NCBI RefSeq assembly: GCF_000252165.1
Contig: NZ_BAET01000028.1
Location: 92,493 to 156,492 of the forward strand
Length of the DNA stretch: 64,000 nucleotides
DNA from: Glaciecola punicea ACAM 611
GTDB lineage: Bacteria > Pseudomonadota > Gammaproteobacteria > Enterobacterales > Alteromonadaceae
Reading direction: 5' to 3'
Below are positions 16,960 through 25,805 of the stretch, one piece after another (the first letter of the stretch is position 1; each line of letters begins with the position of its first letter). The notes below the pieces were generated by a model. The model ran no database searches. It was given only the letters and a program-made list of their open reading frames with translations, and was not told where the DNA came from. The translations under genes and the position numbers were made by a program.

Positions 16960-18756
16960 ATGGCGGATTTACAAGATATTATTGTTCCTGATGTGGGCGG
17001 CGAAGAAGTTGAAATCATTGAAATATGTGTTGCCCTTGGCGACTCAGTTGAAGCAGAAGCCGCATTTGTAACGGTTGAAAGCGATAAAGCCAGCATGGAC
17101 ATTCCAGTGCCCTTTGACGGTGTCATTAAAGAAATCTCGGTCAAAGTAGGTGATAAAATCAAGCAAGGCGATCTTTTAGGTAAAGCCAGCAGCACCGAAA
17201 GTGCAGCACCTGAGCAAGAGGCGCCTAAACAAGAGCCGCCTAAACAAGAGCCGCCTAAACAAGATGCGCCTAAACAAGATGCATCTAAACAGGAAACGCC
17301 CAAGCAGGAAGCACCTAAACAAGAAACAGCGCCAGCTGCTAGTTCCGCTACCAGTGTGATTGAAGTCACTGTGCCAGATATTGGCGATGCTAGCGATGTT
17401 GAAATTATTGAGCTACTGGTTAAAGAAGGCGACACCGTGGCCGAAGAAGATGGCCTAATTACCCTTGAAACCGACAAAGCTACAATGGACGTACCTGCGC
17501 CACGCGCCGGTAAAATTGTGTCTATGAAAGTAAAAATGGGCGACAAGGTATCGGAAGGTTCATTAGTGCTAACCCTTGAAGTAGGTGCGTCAAACGGTGC
17601 AGATACACAAGCACCAGCTGCAAGCGCGCCGCAAGCACCTGAGAAAGAAGAAGCACCTAAGCTGGCAGAATCACACAAGCAAGAAGAAGCACCTGAGAAA
17701 GAAGAAGCACCTAAGCAAGCAGAATCAGCTGCTAGTTCAGCGTCAGCGCAAAGTGCACCGGTTCGCAGCGCCCCTGTACAAAAAACACCGCCAGTGCCGT
17801 ATCATCCTTCAGCCGGTGGAATTGCCAAAACTGGTAGAATACATGCTACTCCTTCAGTAAGGCGCATGGCACGCGAATTTGGTGTTGACCTAGCGCAAGT
17901 AACCGGCTCAGCTCGCAAAGGACGTATTGCTAAAGAAGACGTGCAGTCGTACGTGAAGTATGAGCTGTCTAGACCTAAATTGACCTCGGGCACAAATGCC
18001 GGCTCAGGAGGCATGCAGGTACTACCACCGCCTAAAGTCGATTTTGCTAAGTTCGGCGAAATTGAAGAAGTAGCCCTTACGCGTATTCAAAAGCTGTCGG
18101 GTCCTAATCTGCATCGTAACTGGGTGACTATTCCCCATGTTACGCAGTTTGAAGAAGCCGATATCACCGATATTGAAGACTTCCGTAAGCAGCAGAACCA
18201 AATAAATGAAAAACGCAAGCTGGGCGTTAAAATCACGCCGTTAGTCTTTATGATGAAAGCGGTTGCTGACGCGATGAAGCACTATCCTACGTTTAATTCA
18301 TCGCTGTCTGCGTCGGGCGAGAGCTTAATTTTGAAGAAGTACACGCATATAGGTATTGCTGTGGATACGCCAAATGGCCTAGTGGTGCCGGTGGTGCGCG
18401 ATGTTGACAAGAAAGGAATTATGGATATATCAAGAGAGCTTACCGAAATAAGCGCTAAAGCCAGAGAAGGGAAGCTCAAAACGGCCGACATGCAGGGCAG
18501 CTGCTTCACTATCTCAAGTTTAGGCGGCATAGGTGGCACTGCCTTCACGCCAATTGTAAATGCCCCCGACGTGGCTATATTAGGGGTTTCAAAAAGTGAA
18601 ATGCGACCTAAGTGGGACGGTAAAGAGTTTTTACCTCGATTAATGTTACCGCTGTCGTTGTCGTACGACCATCGCGTAATAGATGGCGCACTTGCCGCTC
18701 GTTTTGCGGTCCATTTAGCCGATTGCTTAGCCGATATGCGCCGCATATTGTTGTAG
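16960..18756 (+). CDS. aceF: Dihydrolipoyllysine acetyltransferase, E2 of pyruvate dehydrogenase, two lipoyl domains
   Basis: E2 carries acetyl groups on lipoyl-lysine and transfers them to CoA, forming the core of the complex. Two lipoyl domains are seen, with lipoylated Lys43 (ESDKAS) and Lys173 (ETDKAT); E. coli has three. The first linker (about residues 83-122) is eight copies of a five-residue PKQEP-like unit, and the second linker contains two copies of an 18-residue unit. An E3-binding domain (about 295-332, ATPSVRRMAREFGVDL) and the catalytic domain follow, with the active-site SYDHRVIDGA near residue 570. GAGGAG precedes ATG 16960. A hairpin at 18824-18862 separates it from lpd. Confidence 0.96.
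   Translation: MADLQDIIVPDVGGEEVEIIEICVALGDSVEAEAAFVTVESDKASMDIPVPFDGVIKEISVKVGDKIKQGDLLGKASSTESAAPEQEAPKQEPPKQEPPKQDAPKQDASKQETPKQEAPKQETAPAASSATSVIEVTVPDIGDASDVEIIELLVKEGDTVAEEDGLITLETDKATMDVPAPRAGKIVSMKVKMGDKVSEGSLVLTLEVGASNGADTQAPAASAPQAPEKEEAPKLAESHKQEEAPEKEEAPKQAESAASSASAQSAPVRSAPVQKTPPVPYHPSAGGIAKTGRIHATPSVRRMAREFGVDLAQVTGSARKGRIAKEDVQSYVKYELSRPKLTSGTNAGSGGMQVLPPPKVDFAKFGEIEEVALTRIQKLSGPNLHRNWVTIPHVTQFEEADITDIEDFRKQQNQINEKRKLGVKITPLVFMMKAVADAMKHYPTFNSSLSASGESLILKKYTHIGIAVDTPNGLVVPVVRDVDKKGIMDISRELTEISAKAREGKLKTADMQGSCFTISSLGGIGGTAFTPIVNAPDVAILGVSKSEMRPKWDGKEFLPRLMLPLSLSYDHRVIDGALAARFAVHLADCLADMRRILL
17206..17325 (+). repeat. 15-bp tandem repeat, eight copies, inside aceF
   Basis: Eight consecutive 15-nt units of the form GCGCCTAAACAAGAG run from 17206 to 17325, the first and the fifth to seventh more diverged than the rest. 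They encode the Pro-Lys-Gln-Glu/Asp linker between the two lipoyl domains. The unit is a multiple of three, so copy number can vary by slippage without frameshift. Confidence 0.9.
17635..17727 (+). repeat. Direct repeat (39 nt, 54-nt period) inside aceF
   Basis: Positions 17635-17673 and 17689-17727 are near-identical, differing only around one codon (CTG versus CAA). They encode APEKEEAPK(L/Q)AES in the linker before the E3-binding domain. It looks like a recent in-frame duplication. Confidence 0.85.
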
Positions 18757-18823
18757 GTTCTGCTAGTGCTCATATACACAATGAATGCAGTGTATATGAT
18801 AAGCAGATATGAAAAATACATAC

Positions 18824-18862
18824 CCCCCCTTATTAGTGTAATAATAAAGCGAATAAGGGGGG
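18824..18862 (+). terminator. Hairpin in the aceF-lpd gap, possible attenuator
   Basis: CCCCCCTTATT (18824-18834) and AATAAGGGGGG (18852-18862) form a perfect 11-bp stem with a 17-nt loop. No T-run follows. Its place inside the 178-bp gap suggests partial termination or an RNA-processing site that sets the lpd to aceEF ratio; the function is inferred. Confidence 0.5.
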
Positions 18863-18934
18863 TGAATTACCGTCTTAATTCAATTAGAATATACGGTGTA
18901 GACACAATTAAATTATTAAGGTCATATTAACGTT

Positions 18935-20356
18935 ATGAGCGAAATCAAAACACAATTAGTGGTACTTGGCGCAGGTCCTGGCGGGTACTCAGCAGCATTT
19001 AGAGCGTCCGATTTAGGCGTTGACTCAGTCATTGTTGATGCAAGAGAAGCCTTAGGAGGGGTATGTTTAAATGTAGGCTGTATTCCTTCTAAAGCACTTT
19101 TGCATGTTGCTAAGGTAATTCAAGAAGCTAAGCAACTATCTAAGCACGGTGTGAACTTTGGCGAGCCAAGCTTTGATCTTGACAAAATCCGCTCTTGGAA
19201 AGACGACGTAGTAAGTCAGTTAACCAAAGGTTTGTCTGGAATGTCTAAAATGCGCAAAGTAAAGCATGTACAAGGCTACGGCAAATTTACCGGTGCTAAC
19301 ACCTTAGAAGTAGAAGGTCCCGATGGCAAAACTACGATTACCTTCGAGCATGCTATCATCGCAGCAGGCTCTGACCCAATCGAATTGCCGTTTGTGCCAA
19401 AAGACGATGACCGTATTATGGACAGCACTGGCGCATTGGAAATGAAAGATATTCCAGGCAAAATGCTTATTCTAGGTGGTGGTATTATCGGCCTAGAAAT
19501 GGGCACTGTATATCAAGCCTTAGGCTCAAAAATTGATGTAGTAGAATTTTTAGATCAGCTCATTCCCGCGGCTGACAAAGACATCATGAAAATGTATATG
19601 AAAACCATCAAAAATAAATTTAACACCATGCTTGAAACCAAAGTAACGGACGTTGAATCTAAAGATGACGGTGTCTATGTGACGTTTGAAGGCAAGCAAG
19701 CACCGGCCGAGCCAGTGCGTTACGATCGTGTACTTGTTGCAGTGGGTCGTCGTCCAAACGGCTCACTAGTTGATGCTGAAAAAGCCGGCGTTAAAGTAGA
19801 CGAGCGCGGTTTTATTAATGTAGACAAACAGCTGCGCACTAACGTGGCGCATATATTTGCAATCGGCGATTTAATTGGTCAACCAATGCTGGCGCACAAA
19901 GCCTCGCATGAAGGTCACGTTGCGGCTGAAGTCATCTCTGGTAAAAAGCATTTCTTTGACCCACGCGGCATTCCCTCAGTTGCCTACACTGAGCCAGAAA
20001 TTGCCTGGGTAGGATTTACCGAGAAAGAAGCTAAAGAGCAAGGCCTAAACTACGAAGCCGCTACTTTTCCTTGGGCAGCCTCGGGTCGCGCTATTGCATC
20101 AGACGCCACCGACGGTTTAACAAAGCTATTGTTTGACAAAGACACCGGGCGTATAATTGGCGGGGCTATTATTGGCACCAACGCAGGTGAAATGCTAGGT
20201 GAGATTGGCTTAGCCATTGAAATGGGCGCAGACGCTGAAGACATCGCCTTAACGGTTCATGCTCACCCTACCTTAAACGAATCTATTGGCTTAGCGGCAG
20301 AGATTTTTGAGGGTAGTATTACGGACATGCCTAACCCTAAAGCTAAAAAAAGATAA
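18935..20356 (+). CDS. lpd: Dihydrolipoyl dehydrogenase (E3)
   Basis: Lpd reoxidises dihydrolipoamide on E2 with FAD and NAD+, and commonly also serves 2-oxoglutarate dehydrogenase and the glycine cleavage system encoded at 43.9-48.5 kb. The 473-residue protein has the FAD motif GAGPGGYSAA (residues 12-21), the redox disulphide GGVCLNVGCIPSK (Cys44 and Cys49), the NAD motif GGGIIGLEMG, the second FAD motif AIGDLIGQPMLAHKA, and the catalytic HAHPTLNE near the C-terminus. ATG 18935 begins the MSEIKTQLVV sequence typical of the family. A strong terminator follows at 20383. Confidence 0.97.
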   Translation: MSEIKTQLVVLGAGPGGYSAAFRASDLGVDSVIVDAREALGGVCLNVGCIPSKALLHVAKVIQEAKQLSKHGVNFGEPSFDLDKIRSWKDDVVSQLTKGLSGMSKMRKVKHVQGYGKFTGANTLEVEGPDGKTTITFEHAIIAAGSDPIELPFVPKDDDRIMDSTGALEMKDIPGKMLILGGGIIGLEMGTVYQALGSKIDVVEFLDQLIPAADKDIMKMYMKTIKNKFNTMLETKVTDVESKDDGVYVTFEGKQAPAEPVRYDRVLVAVGRRPNGSLVDAEKAGVKVDERGFINVDKQLRTNVAHIFAIGDLIGQPMLAHKASHEGHVAAEVISGKKHFFDPRGIPSVAYTEPEIAWVGFTEKEAKEQGLNYEAATFPWAASGRAIASDATDGLTKLLFDKDTGRIIGGAIIGTNAGEMLGEIGLAIEMGADAEDIALTVHAHPTLNESIGLAAEIFEGSITDMPNPKAKKR

Positions 20357-20382
20357 TCTAGAGTTAGATAGGCAATATGTAT

Positions 20383-20418
20383 AAAAACCGATACCCTTCA
20401 CGGCGTGTCGGTTTTTTT
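20383..20418 (+). terminator. Rho-independent terminator after lpd
   Basis: AAAAACCGATAC pairs with GTGTCGGTTTTT (one T-G pair) around a 10-nt loop and ends in a run of seven T. It closes the pdhR-aceEF-lpd operon. Confidence 0.9.
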
Positions 20419-20446
20419 GTGAAAATTTAATGAGAGGCACTTGTAC

Positions 20447-20689
20447 ATGCAGCAAATGGAGTTTTTTATTATTCCAAGCCCGTGCATTGGCATTTGTGAA
20501 TCGGGCCCTAGAGGCTACTGCATTGGCTGTTTTCGAAGCAGAGAAGAGCGCACCCACTGGCAGGACGTAGATGATCACACCAAGCGTATCATAGTGTCTG
20601 CCTGCAATAGGCGCAAAAAAGCTTTCAATGCGCGCAAGGCGAAATCAAAAGACAGCGACATCCATTTTCAGCAGGACGATTTATTTTAA
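20447..20689 (+). CDS. DUF1289 family small Cys-rich protein
   Basis: The 80-residue protein has the DUF1289 pattern SPCIGICESGPRGYCIGCFRSREE, with four Cys in C-x3-C-x7-C-x2-C that probably bind a metal, and a downstream W (HWQD). A basic segment (NRRKKAFNARKAK) follows. DUF1289 proteins (E. coli YdhL) have no established function. I chose ATG 20447 (AGAGG about 9 nt upstream) over TTG 20441. It stands alone after the lpd terminator. Confidence 0.82.
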   Translation: MQQMEFFIIPSPCIGICESGPRGYCIGCFRSREERTHWQDVDDHTKRIIVSACNRRKKAFNARKAKSKDSDIHFQQDDLF

Positions 20690-21325
20690 TAAGTGCTTAT
20701 TCTTATTTTCTTTGATTAGGGTTAATTATAAAACATGCGCTATTAAAGGTATAAAGTCGACACAATCCGTATAAGTCCTATTACCTTTCTCGGCTCAAAT
20801 AACCAGCGTGCCCAATGCGCTAAATGTCATTAGCGCGGTATATCTATGGTAGAAACGGCTAAAGGGGCCTTCAAATCTGTAAATTCTTCTTGTTAAGATT
20901 TTTCGTTGTTTTGGGAGAAATCAGTGCGAACAGTCCTTATTGCTTAAGCTATTACTCAGCAAATGAAAGAACGTGGTTCAGCGCTTTTTTTGTAATGGGT
21001 ATCCTTCTAAATTTAAGCGGACTGTTATGTGCAACTCAAACGGAAGAAAAATACGTCCTGTACGCTCACAAAGACGAAAGATAAACTCTATGTAGGCAAT
21101 AACCATAGCTAGCCTAAATCAAGGCCAATCAATCCTGCGAAAACCTAGGGCGACTCAACAAGTCATAAAATCCATTGGCTTAAATGATTATGAATATGAT
21201 ATTATTCATAGGTTCGCGCAGTCAGAAACAAGCAAAATAGCCCAGCTAATAACTTAGCTAAGTACGCTTTATGTTATCGATAGTCTACCTTTAATCATGC
21301 GCGCTTTATATTTTAAGATTGCGCT
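20690..21325. other. 636-bp gap with no convincing gene
   Basis: A TTG-started frame at 20890-21084 (64 codons) has no ribosome site, and I do not call it. GGGAG before GTG 20924 opens only a seven-codon frame. No RNA gene or recognised promoter is evident. The 3' part must contain the promoter of the first DUF481 gene. Confidence 0.5.
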
Positions 21326-22165
21326 ATGCCGAAGCTTGTTACCTACATATTGTGTATTATCATGGTGTTCTTACCTTACGCGGCAATGGCAGCAGATAAA
21401 GCATCTGATTTTTTCAGGAATCTGAGTCAAGAAAAGAACTTATTAGAAGCCCTCTATAGTAAAAGCCGCGAACAAGCAGAACAAGACAATGATCTAAAGC
21501 CTTTCACCTTAGCTGGAGAAATAGGCCTGCTCAACACCACGGGTAACACCGACACCAGTATTATTAAATTTGCGGTTGAATCTAATCATGAAATGACCAG
21601 CTGGAGTAATCGCTACGAAAGCCAGTTTTTGCAAAGAACTAACGTTATACGCGGCGTTAACGACGCCGATAGAGTGCAAACTGGTCGAATTGAAATCTCT
21701 GCCCAGTTTGATTATAAATTGGTACAGCCTAACAGCCGCTTGTTTGCCTACATGGAATATGATGACAACGAATTCAACCGCCTGCGAGACCAAGCAACCT
21801 TAGTCATGGGCTATAGTAAAGTGGCATTTAGGCATGAAAAATCAGAGTTTAGGTATAGTATTGGTCCCGGCTACAGTCATTTGCGCCAAACGCGTAACAA
21901 CAGAACGATTGAAGAGATGATTGTAAGAGGCACGCTCTATTACAATATAAACTTCGGTGAAAATGCTAGGTTTAGGCAAACGCTATCGGCTGAACTAGGT
22001 CAAGAAATTTCAAGAGCACAAGCGCAATCATCGCTAAGCGCTAAGCTGTTTAAAAAGTTAGCGTTAAAAGTGAGTGTCGATCTTTTTGTAAACGACAATG
22101 TGGCAAGCCAAGACAGTATCCTATCAACGCAAACGAGTATATCGCTGGTGTATCAATTTTTTTAG
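21326..22165 (+). CDS. DUF481 family outer-membrane beta-barrel protein (first of two)
   Basis: The 279-residue precursor has a signal peptide (about residues 1-22, ending AAMAA) and a C-terminal DUF481 domain (YdiY family). The domain opens with a GEIGLLNTTGNTDT motif typical of the family and ends in an aromatic residue (LVYQFF), as expected of an outer-membrane barrel. Alternating hydrophobic strands run throughout. A helical stretch (about residues 25-55) precedes the barrel. Function is not known; E. coli YdiY is acid-induced. It is followed by a second, shorter DUF481 gene after 204 bp. ATG 21326 has no strong Shine-Dalgarno. Confidence 0.78.
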   Translation: MPKLVTYILCIIMVFLPYAAMAADKASDFFRNLSQEKNLLEALYSKSREQAEQDNDLKPFTLAGEIGLLNTTGNTDTSIIKFAVESNHEMTSWSNRYESQFLQRTNVIRGVNDADRVQTGRIEISAQFDYKLVQPNSRLFAYMEYDDNEFNRLRDQATLVMGYSKVAFRHEKSEFRYSIGPGYSHLRQTRNNRTIEEMIVRGTLYYNINFGENARFRQTLSAELGQEISRAQAQSSLSAKLFKKLALKVSVDLFVNDNVASQDSILSTQTSISLVYQFF

Positions 22166-22369
22166 TGTGGGCAAGTTTATATGCCCTCAAAACAGTGTTT
22201 ATGTAAGTGTATTACCCACTCACAGATCGTTACGACAGCCTTGTATTAGACATAAAAGTATTTAAAATACAGGCTTTAAAGAGGTTAATTATAGTGCAGC
22301 GTTTATATGGGCACGCCAATACTCAGGTAAATAAACATTCAGATAAAACATTCAGTAAAAGGAAATGTA

Positions 22370-23122
22370 ATGAATAAGCAATTAATCGCGTTTGCGATGT
22401 TATCACTATGCTGCGCGGCGCCTGCTTTTGCACAAGAAAAAAAAGAAGCCAAAGAATTAGAAATGGACGGTGAGTTTGGTTTTATTTTCACCACCGGAAA
22501 CACTGAAACGACATCAGCCAGTGTTGGTTTAAATGTTAAACAAGAGTTAGAAAATTGGAGCAATGAGTACCTAATAAAAGGTCTCTATAAAAGAGATACC
22601 ATCGAAAGTGAAATGGGAGAAGACATTGAGCAAACCTCGGCGCAAAAGTTTTTTGCATCGGCGCAAGGCAACTTTAAACTAGCAAACCCCAGTTACCGTT
22701 TGTTTGGATTCGCGTCATATGAAGACGACCGATTTAGCAACTTTAAATATCAAGCAACACTTGCGGCCGGTTGGAACCAAAAGTTATGGGATGATGAAAA
22801 AAGCAATTTTAGCTACAGTGTGGGTCCTGGTTATGCCTTTGCAGAAGAGCAGTCAGGAAAAAGCCAAAACGGCATTATTGTTCGTGGTGCGCTCAACTAT
22901 GGCCTGAGTTTGTCTGAGACAGCACGCTTTACACAAAACCTGAGTACTGAAATTGGCTCAGACAATACCAAGTCTCGCTCAGAAACGGCGGTAACGGCGC
23001 AAATTGCGGGTGGCTTATCCATGAAGCTTTCCTTAAAACTTGACCATAACAGCGATGTTGGAGAAAACGTTGACAAACTAGACACCGAAACTGCAGTTAC
23101 CTTGGTGTATACTTTTTTCTAA
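22370..23122 (+). CDS. DUF481 family outer-membrane beta-barrel protein (second of two)
   Basis: The 250-residue precursor has a signal peptide ending AAPAFA (about residue 21) and the DUF481 barrel opening with GEFGFIFTTGNTETTS. It lacks the helical insert of its upstream neighbour and shares with it motifs such as the N-terminal TTGNT and the SYSVGPGY/RYSIGPGY strand, so the pair probably arose by duplication. The C-terminus LVYTFF fits recognition by the BAM complex. AAAGGA lies 6 nt before ATG 22370. A bidirectional terminator follows. Function unknown. Confidence 0.8.
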   Translation: MNKQLIAFAMLSLCCAAPAFAQEKKEAKELEMDGEFGFIFTTGNTETTSASVGLNVKQELENWSNEYLIKGLYKRDTIESEMGEDIEQTSAQKFFASAQGNFKLANPSYRLFGFASYEDDRFSNFKYQATLAAGWNQKLWDDEKSNFSYSVGPGYAFAEEQSGKSQNGIIVRGALNYGLSLSETARFTQNLSTEIGSDNTKSRSETAVTAQIAGGLSMKLSLKLDHNSDVGENVDKLDTETAVTLVYTFF

Positions 23123-23163
23123 AGGTGCTAAGCCTCAATATCTTGTCGTCTTGTAATCTTAAT

Positions 23164-23199
23164 AAAAAAGTCAAAACGAGCGAACGTTTTGACTTTTTT
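23164..23199. terminator. Bidirectional Rho-independent terminator
   Basis: AAAAAAGTCAAAACG and CGTTTTGACTTTTTT form a 15-bp stem around AGCGAA, giving a T-run on both strands. It lies between the convergent DUF481 gene and serA and would serve both. Confidence 0.92.
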
Positions 23200-23213
23200 C
23201 TGCACAGGAACGA

Positions 23214-24443
23214 TTACTGAAGCAAACGAGTTTTAATTGTGCCTTGAATATTGGCGAGTTGCTCTAGACCTTCCGCTTCATTTTTAGATTCAATATCGAC
23301 CACGACATAACCGATACTCTCGCTGGTTTGTAAATACTGAGCCGCAATATTAATGCCTTTATCTGCAAATGCTTGGTTAATTTGAGTTAGTACGCCCGGA
23401 CGGTTTTCATGAATATGCAGCAAACGTGACCTCTTGGTATGCTCTGGCAAGGACACTTCAGGAAAATTAACCGCCGATAGCGTTGAGCCATTGTCACTAT
23501 ACTTTACCAGTTTGCCGGCCACTTCAACCCCAATATTTTGCTGCGCTTCTTGGGTTGATCCTCCCACGTGCGGGGTCAATATTACGTTGTCAAATTTACG
23601 TAAAGGCGAGCTAAACGCTTCTGAATTTGACTTAGGCTCAACCGGGAAAACGTCAATAGCCGCGCCGATTAATTTCTTGTCTTCAAGGGCCTGGCAAAGT
23701 GCATCAATGTCAATGACCGAACCACGCGCCGCGTTAATTAAAATGGCGCCGTCTTTCATTTGCGCAATCTCTTGTTTGCCAATCATGTTTTTGGTGTGTA
23801 AGGTTTCAGGTACGTGTAGGCTCACCACATCTGAGGTGTTAAGCAGCTGTTTAAGCGACTTAACTTGAGTAGAATTACCCAATACAAGCTTATCTTCAAT
23901 ATCAAAAAACTGCACGCGCATACCTAAATGCTCAGCTAGAATGCTTAACTGGGTGCCAATATGACCGTAGCCAATAATGCCCAAGGTTTTGCCGCGCGCC
24001 TCATAGCTGTTAATGGCGCTTTTTTGCCACAGGCCTTTATGCGCCAAGGCATTTTTTTCAGGAATGCCGCGTAGCAAAACGATAATTTGGCCAAGTACTA
24101 GTTCAGCCACTGAGCGAGTATTAGAAAAAGGCGCATTAAACACCACTACACCGCGCTTTTCTGCCGCTTTTAAATCAACTTGGTTAGTGCCAATACAAAA
24201 ACAGCCAATGCCGATCAACTTCTTGGCAGCTTTTAACACTTTTTCGTTTAACTGCGTGCGTGAACGTATGCCAATAAAATGTGCATTCTTAATTTTAGCG
24301 ATGAGTTCGTCATCAACTAAAGATGTTTTGATAGACTCTACGTTGGTATAGCCATTTGCTTTGAAGGTTTCAAGCGCGCTTGAATGCAGCCCTTCTAGTA
24401 ACAACACTCTTATTTTGTTTTTAGCTAGCGATTTCTTACTCAT
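23214..24443 (-). CDS. serA: D-3-phosphoglycerate dehydrogenase with ACT domain
   Basis: SerA oxidises 3-phosphoglycerate to 3-phosphohydroxypyruvate, the first step of serine synthesis. The 409 residues match the E. coli type (410). The substrate domain is split around a Rossmann domain with GIIGYGHIGTQLS (about residues 155-167); the catalytic Arg is in NAARGS, with Glu and His further on in VEP and LTPHVGG. A C-terminal ACT domain (about 338-409, IHENRPGVLTQIN) is the probable site of serine feedback inhibition. It lies 46 bp downstream of rpiA, a common gammaproteobacterial pairing. Start ATG 24443. Confidence 0.96.
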   Translation of the reverse strand: MSKKSLAKNKIRVLLLEGLHSSALETFKANGYTNVESIKTSLVDDELIAKIKNAHFIGIRSRTQLNEKVLKAAKKLIGIGCFCIGTNQVDLKAAEKRGVVVFNAPFSNTRSVAELVLGQIIVLLRGIPEKNALAHKGLWQKSAINSYEARGKTLGIIGYGHIGTQLSILAEHLGMRVQFFDIEDKLVLGNSTQVKSLKQLLNTSDVVSLHVPETLHTKNMIGKQEIAQMKDGAILINAARGSVIDIDALCQALEDKKLIGAAIDVFPVEPKSNSEAFSSPLRKFDNVILTPHVGGSTQEAQQNIGVEVAGKLVKYSDNGSTLSAVNFPEVSLPEHTKRSRLLHIHENRPGVLTQINQAFADKGINIAAQYLQTSESIGYVVVDIESKNEAEGLEQLANIQGTIKTRLLQ

Positions 24444-24489
24444 TACTGCTTACCCTATCCTTTGAAAAGTGCTGTTGTTGCCATTTTAC

Positions 24490-25788
24490 TTAAGCTTTTT
24501 TTACGCCATCGTGTGTGCCCGTAAGCACAATGTCCGCGCCTCTGTGTGCAAATAGACCGTTTGTGACGACGCCTACAATTTGATTTAATGTTGCTTCAAG
24601 TCCAGGCGGATCAAGTATTTCAAGATTATATACATCTAAAATATGATTGCCATTGTCGGTTACGATGCCTTGACGATACATAGGATCGCCGCCTAGTTTT
24701 ACAATTTCACGCGCCACATATGAGCGTGCAAGCGGTATCACCTCAACAGGCAGTGGGAATTTACCTAACATTGACACAAGCTTGGTGTCGTCAATTATAC
24801 AAATAAAGGTGTTAGCGACCGCCGCCACAATTTTTTCGCGAGTAAGGGCTGCGCCGCCGCCTTTTATCATGTGTTTATATTCGGTAATTTCATCCGCTCC
24901 GTCTACATAAATATCCAAGGCGTTTACTTCGTTTAAATCAAATACGGTAATGCCGTGCTTTTTTAGCCGCGCAGTAGAAGCGTCAGAGCTTGAAACGACG
25001 CCCACAATGTCGTGTTTGAGTTTGGCCAACGCATCAATAAAAAAGTTAACGGTTGAGCCTGTACCAACTCCTACTATAGAGCCGGTGGTAACATACTCTA
25101 TAGCGGCTATTGCTGCGGCCTTTTTTTTCTGGTCTTGGTTCATGCTGCTTCCTTTAAATAGGTAGAACGTAGTAGGACTTAACACGGCCGATAACGGAAT
25201 ATCCCAATCTTGTGCAGGCAACAATGAGGCGCGCTGTACATCATGCGCTAAGCCTATGATCTTTGCCTGTTTTGCTGATAAATTGGCGTTTGGCAAGCGC
25301 TCGTTAGCACGCATACTTTGCAAAGTTCTATCGTAAAAGCCGCCGCCCATACCCAGTCTGTTGCCGTTAGTATCAAAGGCCACTAAGGGCGTAAAGATAA
25401 GGTCGAGCTCATTAAGCGGGCACAAGGTATTCACGTCCAATTCAGGCTCAAGTATACCAAAGCGATTGGGCCGCATAATAGTGTCGCCAGTGTAGCGTAA
25501 AAATATAAGGTGGCCTGCACTAAAGGGATGTACGACAGGCAAGTATACCTCTATTGCCTGCGCCCACAAATATGCAATTAAATACTGGGTATTTAGTTCG
25601 CCGTTAACGCTGGCATAAAGCGCTACTCGTTTAACCTTAACGAATAGCGCATTTTCAACAGCGCGCGTCACAATATTACGCGCTGCTTTTTTTTGCTCGA
25701 ATGCGCTAAGTTCGCTTCGTTTATTTTTATAAAGCTGTCTTAACTGTGCGCGCGAACCGTTTTTCGTAGCACTGCTGTTAAGGTTCAT
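24490..25788 (-). CDS. Fused 5-formyltetrahydrofolate cyclo-ligase and ribose-5-phosphate isomerase A
   Basis: One 432-codon frame contains two complete enzymes. Residues 1-215 are a 5-FCL (YgfA/Fau type), which converts 5-formyl-THF to 5,10-methenyl-THF with ATP; the [11 protein letters not shown] motif is near residue 145. Residues 216-432 are RpiA, with [16 protein letters not shown] and [11 protein letters not shown] motifs and the usual length (217 versus 219). No stop codon separates them, and the junction reads [11 protein letters not shown]. The RpiA Met (ATG at 25143) keeps its own AAAGGA site about 7 nt upstream, so free RpiA may also be made. In relatives fau and rpiA are separate genes. 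It lies between a nucleoside hydrolase gene and serA. Confidence 0.88.
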   Translation of the reverse strand: MNLNSSATKNGSRAQLRQLYKNKRSELSAFEQKKAARNIVTRAVENALFVKVKRVALYASVNGELNTQYLIAYLWAQAIEVYLPVVHPFSAGHLIFLRYTGDTIMRPNRFGILEPELDVNTLCPLNELDLIFTPLVAFDTNGNRLGMGGGFYDRTLQSMRANERLPNANLSAKQAKIIGLAHDVQRASLLPAQDWDIPLSAVLSPTTFYLFKGSSMNQDQKKKAAAIAAIEYVTTGSIVGVGTGSTVNFFIDALAKLKHDIVGVVSSSDASTARLKKHGITVFDLNEVNALDIYVDGADEITEYKHMIKGGGAALTREKIVAAVANTFICIIDDTKLVSMLGKFPLPVEVIPLARSYVAREIVKLGGDPMYRQGIVTDNGNHILDVYNLEILDPPGLEATLNQIVGVVTNGLFAHRGADIVLTGTHDGVKKA

Positions 25789-25805
25789 GGCAAAACCTCA
25801 GTGGT

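Noticed and set aside
16830-17678. 282-codon minus-strand ORF opposite aceF
   Set aside because: It is an antisense shadow of the aceF lipoyl and repeat region; its Ser/Ala/Gly/Leu repeats mirror the 15-bp tandem repeats, and there is no ribosome site.
20890-21084. 64-codon ORF after the DUF1289 gene
   Set aside because: TTG start without a ribosome site; no recognisable domain; lies in a gap with no other coding signal.
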